Origin: CAYGTK01 sp964352775
Lineage (GTDB): Bacteria; Bacteroidota; Bacteroidia; Chitinophagales; CAIOSU01
Assembly (NCBI GenBank): GCA_964352775.1
Contig: CAYGTK010000070.1
Span: forward strand, 1 to 17,724
Length of the DNA: 17,724 bases
Direction of reading: 5' to 3'
Notes under the pieces: model-generated
Told to the model about the DNA's origin: nothing
Databases searched by the model: none
What the model saw: the letters and a program-made list of their open reading frames with translations, nothing else
In this document: in pieces, positions 1 through 6,058 of the stretch
How positions within the stretch are numbered: position 1 is the first letter of the stretch
Layout of the letters: each line of letters begins with the position of its first letter
Position numbers and translations under genes: made by a program

Positions 1-189
1 GATGATGGATTGGGGAATACCTTGATACCGTCGGAGCAAGTTTATTATCCCACTGATGTAGGTAACACTTCTCTTCGAGAGGCATTAGATACTGGCTTTC
101 GAATTCAGACCACCACTCTTTTAGAAGTTTTAAAAGATGGGTTAGGAGTGACTAATTTTCATTTTATGTTTACGCTAGTCAAAGACTAG
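1..189 (+). CDS. 3' end of an unidentified gene (partial)
   Basis: Frame 1 is open from the first base of the window to a TAG at 187-189, giving 62 residues of a C-terminus. The peptide begins DDGLGNTLIP and ends HFMFTLVKD. I do not recognise a family. It is mixed in composition (hydrophobic, acidic and Thr-rich stretches), has no membrane segment and no repeats, and the start lies outside the window. Codon use looks like that of the neighbouring genes, so it is probably a real coding end rather than a chance open frame, but 62 codons is short evidence. The structured intergenic region that follows separates it from the S4-protein gene. Confidence 0.6.
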   Translation, partial: DDGLGNTLIPSEQVYYPTDVGNTSLREALDTGFRIQTTTLLEVLKDGLGVTNFHFMFTLVKD

Positions 190-211
190 GTACTGTAAGG
201 TTATATCCTCT

Positions 212-219
212 TAAATTTG
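212..219 (+). promoter_or_regulatory. Candidate Bacteroidota -7 box (TAAATTTG)
   Basis: TAAATTTG matches the Bacteroidota -7 consensus TAnnTTTG exactly. No clear TTG is seen at the expected -33 spacing. If active, transcription would start near 226 and run through both inverted repeats before reaching the gene at 412, giving a leader of roughly 185 bases. An AT-rich 8-mer can match by chance. Confidence 0.25.
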
Positions 220-271
220 TTTCAGTATCATGCGTGGGCACATCACGTTCCGCACGTCTTTCTTACGCCAG

Positions 272-292
272 ATCCTGAAAGGACTTCAGGAT
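272..292. repeat. REP-like palindrome
   Basis: ATCCTGAA (272-279), a 5-base spacer and TTCAGGAT (285-292) form a perfect 8-bp inverted repeat. It sits in a locally GC-richer patch (about 230-304) than the flanking DNA. From memory, palindromes with this ATCCTGAA/TTCAGGAT core are a common dispersed intergenic element in Bacteroidota genomes. Only one copy is in this window, so its repeat status is inferred from general knowledge. It lacks a T-run and is not a typical intrinsic terminator. Confidence 0.6.
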
Positions 293-306
293 GACATAAG
301 CGGCTA

Positions 307-358
307 GGGTGTAAATGGGTGTAAACCATGTAAACCTAGTTTACACGGTTTACACCCA
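307..358. repeat. 20-bp inverted repeat made of phased TGTAAA motifs
   Basis: Bases 316-335 and 339-358 are reverse complements at 19 of 20 positions, and the exception would be a G-U pair in RNA. Only 3 bases separate the arms. The motif TGTAAA occurs at 310, 320 and 329 on this strand, and its complement TTTACA at 340 and 349, so five copies sit 9-11 bases apart. GGGTGTAAA is directly repeated at 307-315 and 317-325. This could be a protein-binding array, a strong RNA hairpin or the remnant of a mobile palindrome. It has no following T-run, which argues against a simple terminator. Confidence 0.8.
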
Positions 359-369
359 GCTACCATTGT

Positions 370-393
370 CTATCTACTACATACTATCTACTA
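370..393. repeat. Short direct repeat upstream of the S4 gene
   Basis: CTATCTACTA occurs at 370-379 and again at 384-393 (period 14), inside a run composed of TACTA/TATCTA-like words that reaches almost to the start codon at 412. It occupies the space where a ribosome-binding or upstream promoter region would be. No function can be read from it. Confidence 0.6.
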
Positions 394-411
394 AGTACTT
401 ATCTTCACCAC

Positions 412-789
412 ATGCCAAGCAAAACCCGTATTGATAAGTGGCTGTGGGCCGTTAGGGCTTATAAAACCCGAACTATGGCTACCAATGCCTGCTCGTCGGG
501 GAAGGTGAAAGTGGAGGGGAAGAGTATAAAGGCCAGTTATCAGGTAGAAGAGGGTACTAGTATTTCTTTCAAGAAGAATAAGCTCGACCATATTTATAAA
601 GTACTGAAGGTAATTGAGAAACGGGTAGGTGCCGAACTGGCGCAGAAATGCTACGAAGACCTTAGCCCACCACCACCTGAAAGTCATGAGTTGATGAGTG
701 CTTTTCACCAAGCAGCAGCACGGGCTAAGGGAGATGGGCGACCTACTAAGCGCGACCGCCGCAGCATCGATAAATTCAAGGGAGACTAG
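412..789 (+). CDS. hslR: S4-domain RNA-binding protein, Hsp15 family
   Basis: This 125-residue basic protein fits the Hsp15 (HslR) family. An S4 RNA-binding fold covers about residues 5-60 and opens with RIDKWLWAVRAYKTR (6-20), the family's signature start. The C-terminal tail carries GRPTKRDRR (109-117), comparable to the RPDKKERR tail of the Escherichia coli protein. In E. coli, Hsp15 binds 50S subunits carrying a stranded nascent chain and helps recycle them, so a cytoplasmic ribosome-rescue role is the likely one; this is inferred from family. The ATG at 412 places the S4 domain directly at the N-terminus as expected. There is no Shine-Dalgarno sequence, as is usual in Bacteroidota. The gene follows the structured intergenic region and lies 46 bases before purK, so co-transcription is possible. 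The gene symbol is by homology only. Confidence 0.88.
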   Translation: MPSKTRIDKWLWAVRAYKTRTMATNACSSGKVKVEGKSIKASYQVEEGTSISFKKNKLDHIYKVLKVIEKRVGAELAQKCYEDLSPPPPESHELMSAFHQAAARAKGDGRPTKRDRRSIDKFKGD

Positions 790-813
790 ATAGCCTCGCA
801 CATATTTCTTTCG

Positions 814-821
814 TAGTTTTG
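814..821 (+). promoter_or_regulatory. Candidate -7 box before purK (TAGTTTTG)
   Basis: TAGTTTTG fits the Bacteroidota consensus TAnnTTTG exactly and lies 14 bases before the purK start codon, in the short gap after the S4 gene. No convincing TTG element is found about 20 bases upstream. If used, the leader would be only a few bases long. Confidence 0.3.
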
Positions 822-835
822 AGGCAAAGCGAACT

Positions 836-1978
836 ATGCTCTGGAAGACGGATATTAGGCTGGGTATATTAGGTGGCGGACAGCTGGGCAAAATGCTGCT
901 GCAATCGGCCATGGACTTTAACATAGCCTGCGTAGTGATAGACCCCGATGTAAACGCACCCTGCAAAGACCTAGCTGCTGAATTCCACATTGGCGATCTA
1001 CAAGATGAAGAGACTGTTTACCAGTTCGGTAAAAAGGTAGATATACTCACCATCGAAATAGAGAAGGTAAATGTAGATGCCCTAGAGCGATTGGAAGCTG
1101 AAGGTGTTCCCGTATTTCCGCAGCCATCGGTTATTCGTACCATTCAAGACAAAGGTTTACAGAAACGTTTCTATGTAGAGAACAACATCCCAACCGCTGA
1201 TTTCAAAATGGTGGACAGCAAAGGGCAGATAATGGAGCATGAAGATTTCTTGCCCGTATTCCAAAAGCTACGGAAGGATGGTTACGATGGGCGAGGGGTA
1301 CAGCGCATTAATACATTGGATGACTTGGATAAAGCATTTGAGCAACCTAGCTTAATAGAAAAGCTAGTCGATTTTGACAAAGAGATCTCCGTTATAGTTG
1401 CTAGAAACACAAAGGGTCAAATGAAGACCTTCCCTGTAGTGGAATTGGAATTTCACCCAGAAGCGAATTTGGTAGAGTTCTTATTCTCGCCTTCTTCTTT
1501 ATCAGAAGCATTACAAAAAGAAGCGGAAGAAATAGCCATGCGAACTGCTGAGGCATTTGGTATAGTAGGCTTGTTGGCGGTAGAAATGTTTTTGACCAAA
1601 GACGGAACTATACTTGTTAATGAAGTAGCTCCGCGAACTCATAACAGCGGTCATCATACTATAGAGGGAAATATCGTTTCTCAATTTGAGCAGCAACTTC
1701 GTGCTATATTGGGCATGCCACTTGGCGATACTGCTGTTAAAACACCAGCCGTAATGGTAAATGTGTTGGGAGCAGATGGCTATAAAGGTGTTTCCACTTA
1801 CGAAGGATTGGAAGGGATATTAGCTATGCCAGGGGTGAGCCTACATTTATATGGTAAGAAGATTACCAAGCCCTTCCGGAAAATGGGGCATGTAACGGTA
1901 GTTAATAAAGACCTAGACAAAGCAAAGGCCATAGCCCGCGAAGTAAAAGAAACCTTAAAAGTCATTAGCCATGAGTAA
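836..1978 (+). CDS. purK: N5-carboxyaminoimidazole ribonucleotide synthase (PurK)
   Basis: PurK uses ATP and bicarbonate to convert 5-aminoimidazole ribonucleotide (AIR) into N5-CAIR in de novo purine synthesis, in the cytoplasm. The 380-residue ATP-grasp protein has the N-terminal loop GGGQLGKM (13-20), the GYDGRG nucleotide-binding loop (149-154), an EKLVDFDKEISVIVAR stretch typical of the family, and the NEVAPR (262-267) plus HNSGHH (269-274) active-site segment. Length is normal for PurK. The chosen ATG puts the glycine-rich loop close to the N-terminus, as expected. Its last 8 bases overlap the start of purE, so the two genes are almost certainly translated from one mRNA. Nothing essential appears to be missing. 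Confidence 0.96.
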   Translation: MLWKTDIRLGILGGGQLGKMLLQSAMDFNIACVVIDPDVNAPCKDLAAEFHIGDLQDEETVYQFGKKVDILTIEIEKVNVDALERLEAEGVPVFPQPSVIRTIQDKGLQKRFYVENNIPTADFKMVDSKGQIMEHEDFLPVFQKLRKDGYDGRGVQRINTLDDLDKAFEQPSLIEKLVDFDKEISVIVARNTKGQMKTFPVVELEFHPEANLVEFLFSPSSLSEALQKEAEEIAMRTAEAFGIVGLLAVEMFLTKDGTILVNEVAPRTHNSGHHTIEGNIVSQFEQQLRAILGMPLGDTAVKTPAVMVNVLGADGYKGVSTYEGLEGILAMPGVSLHLYGKKITKPFRKMGHVTVVNKDLDKAKAIAREVKETLKVISHE

Positions 1979-2486
1979 GCCATTGGTAGGAATTGTAATG
2001 GGTAGCGAAAGTGATCTTCCCGTAATGGAAGCAGCTGCCAATGTGTTGAAAGACTTTGGTATAGACTACGAACTGACCATAGTATCCGCCCACCGCACCC
2101 CCGACCGAATGGCCGACTATGGAAAAACGGCTGCTGCTAGAGGTATTAAAACCATTATTGCAGGCGCAGGTGGTGCAGCACATCTACCAGGTATGTTGGC
2201 TTCGTATACCATATTGCCCGTTATAGGTGTTCCCGTTAAGTCGTCTAACTCTATTGATGGTTGGGATTCGGTATTAAGTATTCTGCAAATGCCAGGTGGC
2301 GTACCCGTTGCTACCGTTGCCCTTAATGGCGCGAAAAATGCTGGATTGCTTGCCGTACAAATATTAGCCACCGCTAACCCAAGTCTAGCTGAAAAACTAG
2401 CTACTTATAAAGAAGAACTTACCGCCAAAGTAGACGACATGGTTTCTTCTACCGAAAGCAAGGGCTACCCCAATAGCTTTAAATAA
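1971..2486 (+). CDS. purE: N5-CAIR mutase (PurE, class I)
   Basis: PurE rearranges the N5-CAIR made by PurK into CAIR. The 171-residue protein shows the phosphate-binding GSESD (11-15), the SAHRTP motif with the probable catalytic His41, and GAGGAAHLPGM (65-75). Length and motifs fit bacterial class I PurE, which needs PurK; the adjacent purK agrees with this. The ATG at 1971 overlaps the purK stop (8 shared bases), indicating translational coupling. The FAD oxidoreductase gene begins one base after its stop, so the three genes form a tight operon. The protein forms octamers in characterised members (family knowledge). Confidence 0.97.
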   Translation: MSKPLVGIVMGSESDLPVMEAAANVLKDFGIDYELTIVSAHRTPDRMADYGKTAAARGIKTIIAGAGGAAHLPGMLASYTILPVIGVPVKSSNSIDGWDSVLSILQMPGGVPVATVALNGAKNAGLLAVQILATANPSLAEKLATYKEELTAKVDDMVSSTESKGYPNSFK

Positions 2487-2487
2487 G

Positions 2488-3540
2488 ATGACCGAAGTTG
2501 ATGTGCTCGTAGTTGGGCATGGTATAGCTGGTACAAACTTATCTGCTACTTTATTAAAGAAGGGCTACACCGTTCGAGTATTCGATAAGAAGAAGGAGAG
2601 CTCGTCTTCACGAGTGGCAGGTGGTATTATGAATCCCATAACGGGAAAGAAGATGAACCGAGCCTGGATGGTAGAGGAGTTCATCCCTTTTGGAGCGAAA
2701 CATTACGAAGAGCTACAAGAGTTATTGGGCATCACCGTTCTATTTCAAAAACCGTTTTTCCGTTACTTCAGTAATCCTGAAGATGCTAACTGGTACGAAG
2801 AAAAGAAGGACGACCTTGAGATGCTGGAATATGTTGAGCCAGTTCCAAAAGAGTGGGCAGACCAACAATTCATTGCCAACGAAAGGGGAGGAGTGCTCAC
2901 CAAAGGTGTATATCAAGTCAATTGCCCTCAATTAATAGAAGCTCATAGAGAGTGGCTTAAAGAGAAGGGGTTTTTAAGCGAAGACTTGTTTGACAGTGCC
3001 GCCATTCAGTTTACAGACACACATACTATATATAAGGAGTATAAAGCCAAGTACATTGTGTTTGCCGAAGGCCCTGCGGTAGACCAGAATCCCTGGTTTA
3101 AGAGCATAACCTTAAATGTAGCAAAAGGCGAAGCCCTTATTATAGAAGCTCCTGAAATGGACAGGGCTAATATTTGGAAGAAAGGCATTTTTGTAATGCA
3201 CGTAGAAAATGGCTTGTTCTATGTAGGTTCTACCAATAGTTGGAAGTTGGATGATGCACTACCTACACAAGAAAAGTATGACGAGCTAACTAAAAAGCTC
3301 GATCAGTTTTTGAAAGTGCCCTATACCGTGGTAGAACACAAAGCAGCTATTCGCCCCAATAGTAAAGATAGGCGACCCATTATAGGGCATCACCCTGAAC
3401 ATCATCAGTTGGTTGTTTTTAATGGCTTCGGCACAAAGGGTATTTCACTCAGTCCGTTTTTTGCTGATCAACTCGTAGAGGAGTTGTTTCACAATAAGCC
3501 GCTTTGGCAAGAAGTAGATGTAGCTAGGCAAAAGTTCTAA
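2488..3540 (+). CDS. FAD-dependent oxidoreductase, DAO (D-amino-acid oxidase-like) family
   Basis: A 350-residue flavoprotein. The N-terminal Rossmann motif GHGIAG (10-15) follows a hydrophobic strand, and Asp33 sits at the end of the second strand where FAD ribose is bound. SRVAGGIMNPITG matches the DAO-family segment that follows the dinucleotide fold. Near the C-terminus IRPNSKDRRPIIG and FNGFGTKGISLSP match the second FAD-contacting region of the family. No signal peptide or membrane segment is seen, so it is probably cytoplasmic. The family oxidises amines or amino acids, or acts on modified tRNA bases (the MnmC C-terminal domain is related); the substrate cannot be chosen from sequence alone. 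It starts one base after purE, so it is surely in that operon, but a role in purine metabolism is not implied by its fold. Confidence 0.85.
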   Translation: MTEVDVLVVGHGIAGTNLSATLLKKGYTVRVFDKKKESSSSRVAGGIMNPITGKKMNRAWMVEEFIPFGAKHYEELQELLGITVLFQKPFFRYFSNPEDANWYEEKKDDLEMLEYVEPVPKEWADQQFIANERGGVLTKGVYQVNCPQLIEAHREWLKEKGFLSEDLFDSAAIQFTDTHTIYKEYKAKYIVFAEGPAVDQNPWFKSITLNVAKGEALIIEAPEMDRANIWKKGIFVMHVENGLFYVGSTNSWKLDDALPTQEKYDELTKKLDQFLKVPYTVVEHKAAIRPNSKDRRPIIGHHPEHHQLVVFNGFGTKGISLSPFFADQLVEELFHNKPLWQEVDVARQKF

Positions 3541-3613
3541 ACGTTGGGCAGGCTATACAGCTTCATCATTTCATGTGTTTATCTTCGTTAGTAGCAGTCT
3601 AGTGCCTGTTGTA

Positions 3614-3626
3614 CTTTAGTGTAAAG
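3614..3626. repeat. Small palindrome abutting the TPR gene start
   Basis: CTTTA-GTG-TAAAG (5-bp arms, 3-base spacer) ends two bases before the ATG at 3629. It could be an operator half-site pair or a weak RNA hairpin over the initiation region; at this length chance is also likely. Confidence 0.35.
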
Positions 3627-3628
3627 CC

Positions 3629-4552
3629 ATGTTGATGCGTTACTTTTTCTGTTTACTATTTTGTGCTTTTGCATTCTGCTCTTATGGTCAAGAGAGAGAG
3701 GAAGATGCTTTTGATAAAGCAGTAGCCAGTTTTGAAGCTGGTGACCATGCTGATGCGATAACACTTTTTACAGCTGCTATAAAGGAAGATCCAGAGCGGG
3801 TGAATGCCTATTTCAATAGAGCGCAATGCTATTCCATTTTGGGCGAGCATGCAAAAGCCGTGGCTGATATTAGTAAAGCGATAGAATGGGCTCCCAACGA
3901 TAAGGAGTTGTATCACGAGCGTGGCGTACAACTCAATATGCTCGAACTATTTCCAAAAGCGGAGGCTGACCTTAGCAAAGCCATAACATTAGATAGCGGA
4001 TACGTAGAGGCCATAATAGAGCGGTCGTATACCTACGAAATGCAGGATAGACTTTCGCCTGCACTTACAGATCTTAATTGGGCATTTTCTATAGATAGTT
4101 CCTTGAATATCTATCTATCAAGGGCATTGATAAAAAAGAGGATGGGTGATCTTAAAGGTGCATTGGTGGATTATGATTCTCTTATTGCTCGTTTACCTAA
4201 TGACATTATAGGCTTATACAACAGAGCAATACTTAGAAATGAGATGGACGATACCGAAGGTGCGATAGAAGACTATTATGTAGCGCTAGAGGTAGATTCT
4301 AATTATTCGAATGCTTGGTTTAACCTAATGACACTTTTAGTGGACGTAGAGGAGTATCAAGAAGCTGTTGATGCGGCAAGTAAAGTAATAGCGTTAGAAC
4401 CAAAAGCTTATGATGCCTATTATGAAAGGGGAAATGCTTATTACCTGCTAAAGCAAGATAGAAATGCTTGTGCCGATTGGAGTAAAGCACAAGAACTAGG
4501 CTCTACATTGGCCAATGAGGTATTGGAGAAGTATTGTGATAATAAAGAGTAG
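3629..4552 (+). CDS. Exported tetratricopeptide-repeat (TPR) protein
   Basis: A 307-residue protein. Residues 1-20 form a signal peptide (basic start, hydrophobic core FFCLLFCAFAF, then CSYGQ), so the mature protein is probably periplasmic; a lipoprotein is less likely because no proper lipobox precedes either Cys. From about residue 26 to the end it consists of seven to eight 34-residue TPR units, with recurring A-Y-x-R-A/G positions, D-x-x-x-A-I and P/S-N/D turns. TPR arrays are protein-binding scaffolds, so a partner-binding role is inferred but the partner is unknown. The ending, with ACADWSKAQELG and a terminal YC, is of a type often seen closing Bacteroidota TPR proteins. An in-frame ATG at 3635 is an alternative start that keeps the signal peptide. 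It sits 88 bases after the purE operon. Confidence 0.85.
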   Translation: MLMRYFFCLLFCAFAFCSYGQEREEDAFDKAVASFEAGDHADAITLFTAAIKEDPERVNAYFNRAQCYSILGEHAKAVADISKAIEWAPNDKELYHERGVQLNMLELFPKAEADLSKAITLDSGYVEAIIERSYTYEMQDRLSPALTDLNWAFSIDSSLNIYLSRALIKKRMGDLKGALVDYDSLIARLPNDIIGLYNRAILRNEMDDTEGAIEDYYVALEVDSNYSNAWFNLMTLLVDVEEYQEAVDAASKVIALEPKAYDAYYERGNAYYLLKQDRNACADWSKAQELGSTLANEVLEKYCDNKE

Positions 4553-4600
4553 ATCTAATTAGTTGGACGAGTTTATTCGGTTCAGCTATCAAATTATAGA

Positions 4601-5656
4601 ATGATGAAAGGAGTTTTGGTTTATGGATCGTACGGATACACGGGTGAGCTAATTGTACAAGAAGCATTGGCAAATGGAATACAGCCAATACTAAGCGGCA
4701 GAAATGAAGCAAAGCTGAAAGCCCAAGCAAATAAGCATAAGCTAGACTATCATACCATAAGTATGGATGAGCTGGGTAAGCTGGAAAAGTTACTAGAGCA
4801 AGTAGAGCTAGTTATCCATTGTGGCGGACCATTTATACATACGGCTGAGCTAATGGCCAAGGCCTGTATAAAAACTAAAACGCACTACATAGATATAACA
4901 GGCGAGTACCAAGTCTTTGAATTGCTTCAAGCATTTGATGAAGAGGCAAAGCAAGCTGGTGTAATGATATTGCCAGGTGCAGGTTTTGACGTAGTGCCTT
5001 CCGATTGCTTAGCAGCTCATTTAAAGAAGAGGTTACCCGATGCTACTAATTTAGAGCTAGCCTTTGCTGGCTTGGGTGGTGGACTATCAAGAGGTACTAC
5101 CAAAACAGCTATAGAGAACATGGGCTACCCAAGTAAGGTGCGCCAAAATGGTAAGCTAGTAGATGTGCCTAATGCTTGGCATGTAAAAGAAATTGACTTT
5201 GGAGAACTACAACATACTACCGCTACCATTTCATGGGGAGATATTTCGTCTGCTTACAGAAGCACAGGTATACCTAATATTGAGGTAACCATGGGTGTAA
5301 CTCCAGCCTTGTTAAAGAATTTGAAGCGGGGTAATAGTCTAGGCTGGCTGCTTCGCAATAAGTGGGTAAAGAACTTTCTTTTGAAACAAGTGGATAAACG
5401 ACCTGCTGGCCCTTCAGATAAACGCAGAGCTGCTTCTAAGAGCTTCTTTTGGGGTAAAGCTACTAACGATAGGGGGCAAGAAGTGATTTCAACCCTAAGC
5501 ACCCCTGAAGGATACACTTTGACAGCTCGGACTGCAATAGGTATTTCAAAAAAAATCATTGCTGGCGAACTTTTTTTTGGTTTCCAAACACCATCTACGG
5601 CTTATGGCTCAGATCATATTCTAGATTATCTTAACTGTACTAGGGTAGATCGCTAG
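4601..5656 (+). CDS. Saccharopine-dehydrogenase-like NAD(P)-dependent oxidoreductase
   Basis: A 351-residue protein with a dinucleotide-binding fold at the N-terminus: VYGSYGYTG has the three glycines at 9, 12 and 15, and LSGRN places Arg34 where NADP 2'-phosphate is usually recognised. The following segments VIHCGGPF, HYIDITGE and ILPGAGFDVVPSD match the saccharopine dehydrogenase NADP-binding family, including the group called trans-acting enoyl reductases. The C-terminal FGFQTPSTAYGSD also fits this group. The reaction is unknown; the family name does not imply lysine metabolism here. ATG codons at 4601 and 4604 are equally possible starts. The gap to the TPR gene is 48 bases, so the two may be co-transcribed. 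The 3' part holds an A8 run and a T8 run 15 bases apart, both in frame and intact here. Confidence 0.85.
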   Translation: MMKGVLVYGSYGYTGELIVQEALANGIQPILSGRNEAKLKAQANKHKLDYHTISMDELGKLEKLLEQVELVIHCGGPFIHTAELMAKACIKTKTHYIDITGEYQVFELLQAFDEEAKQAGVMILPGAGFDVVPSDCLAAHLKKRLPDATNLELAFAGLGGGLSRGTTKTAIENMGYPSKVRQNGKLVDVPNAWHVKEIDFGELQHTTATISWGDISSAYRSTGIPNIEVTMGVTPALLKNLKRGNSLGWLLRNKWVKNFLLKQVDKRPAGPSDKRRAASKSFFWGKATNDRGQEVISTLSTPEGYTLTARTAIGISKKIIAGELFFGFQTPSTAYGSDHILDYLNCTRVDR

Positions 5657-5659
5657 AAC

Positions 5660-5690
5660 ACCCTTTAAAACTATAGTTTCGGGTTTTTTA
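5660..5690 (+). terminator. Possible weak intrinsic terminator
   Basis: ACCC (5660-5663) and GGGT (5681-5684) can pair around a perfect 12-bp palindrome AAACTATAGTTT (5668-5679), followed by six T (5684-5689). It lies 4 bases after the stop of the oxidoreductase gene, the right place for termination. The stem is AT-rich and interrupted, so the hairpin is weak. Confidence 0.45.
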
Positions 5691-5814
5691 TTATCGAAAT
5701 ACCTATAAAACATTAGTTTATAGTATTGTCGCTACTATGACTTTCGTAGGTGTTTTTACTTGCTTTGATCGTTAAATTTTCAACTACTAACGGTCAATTA
5801 AATGTTATCAAAGC

Positions 5815-5845
5815 TTGACAGTTTCATATAGTCCATTTAACTTGG
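5815..5845 (+). promoter_or_regulatory. Candidate promoter for the giant T9SS gene
   Basis: TTG at 5815-5817 (within TTGACA) is followed after 20 bases by TAACTTGG (5838-5845), which differs from TAnnTTTG at one position. Spacing is close to that reported for Bacteroidota promoters (-33 TTG, -7 TAnnTTTG). It would give a leader of roughly 135 bases. Sequence match only. Confidence 0.35.
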
Positions 5846-5986
5846 TGTGCTATTAACACTTATGGTGTGGATATATCTGCGCCGTAAGAACGACAACAAC
5901 TTTGGAAAACAACACTCACAATAATCTCATTTTCAAGCTATTAGCTTATAAATTTCAATCTCAAAATTTCATAATCAAACTATAAT

Positions 5987-6058
5987 ATGATGAAGCGCCG
6001 TCTATTAATCTGGGCACTAGCCCTACTTATCTTTGTGCCCACGTGGCTCTATTCACAA
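5987..6058 (+). other. Sec signal peptide of the giant protein
   Basis: Residues 1-24: basic MMKRR, hydrophobic LLIWALALLIFVP, then WLYSQ, a common Bacteroidota ending. It directs Sec export to the periplasm before T9SS takes the protein across the outer membrane. Cleavage around residues 23-24 is estimated by eye. Confidence 0.85.

Larger units (their letters stand above)
5657..5986 (+). other. 330-base intergenic leader of the giant gene
   Basis: No credible ORF or RNA gene is seen here. It holds a weak terminator-like element at 5660-5690, a possible promoter at 5815-5845, the small palindrome AAGCT-ATT-AGCTT at 5935-5947, and an A/T-rich stretch (about 5931-5986) leading into the double ATG at 5987/5990. 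The hexamer GGTGTG occurs twice (from 5844 and 5864). The likely role is the transcription start and 5' leader for the 3661-codon gene. Confidence 0.6.

Noticed and set aside
230..307. A 25-codon ORF from ATG 230 to TAG 305 downstream of the TAAATTTG box.
   Set aside because: It covers the REP-like palindrome, has no recognisable sequence, and its codons look unlike those of neighbouring genes; structured repeat DNA explains it better.
307..358. Inverted repeat considered as an intrinsic terminator of the first partial gene.
   Set aside because: There is no T-run after the 3' arm, and it lies more than 110 bases past the stop codon. A regulatory or repeat element is more likely.
391..990. 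A 199-codon minus-strand open frame opposite the S4 gene and the start of purK.
   Set aside because: It is antisense to two well-supported genes, has no family resemblance and has a composition expected of a reverse-frame shadow.
4601..5656. Calling this gene a true saccharopine dehydrogenase (lysine pathway).
   Set aside because: Only the NAD(P)-binding family pattern is seen. Most bacterial members of this group are not lysine enzymes and no lysine-pathway genes are adjacent.
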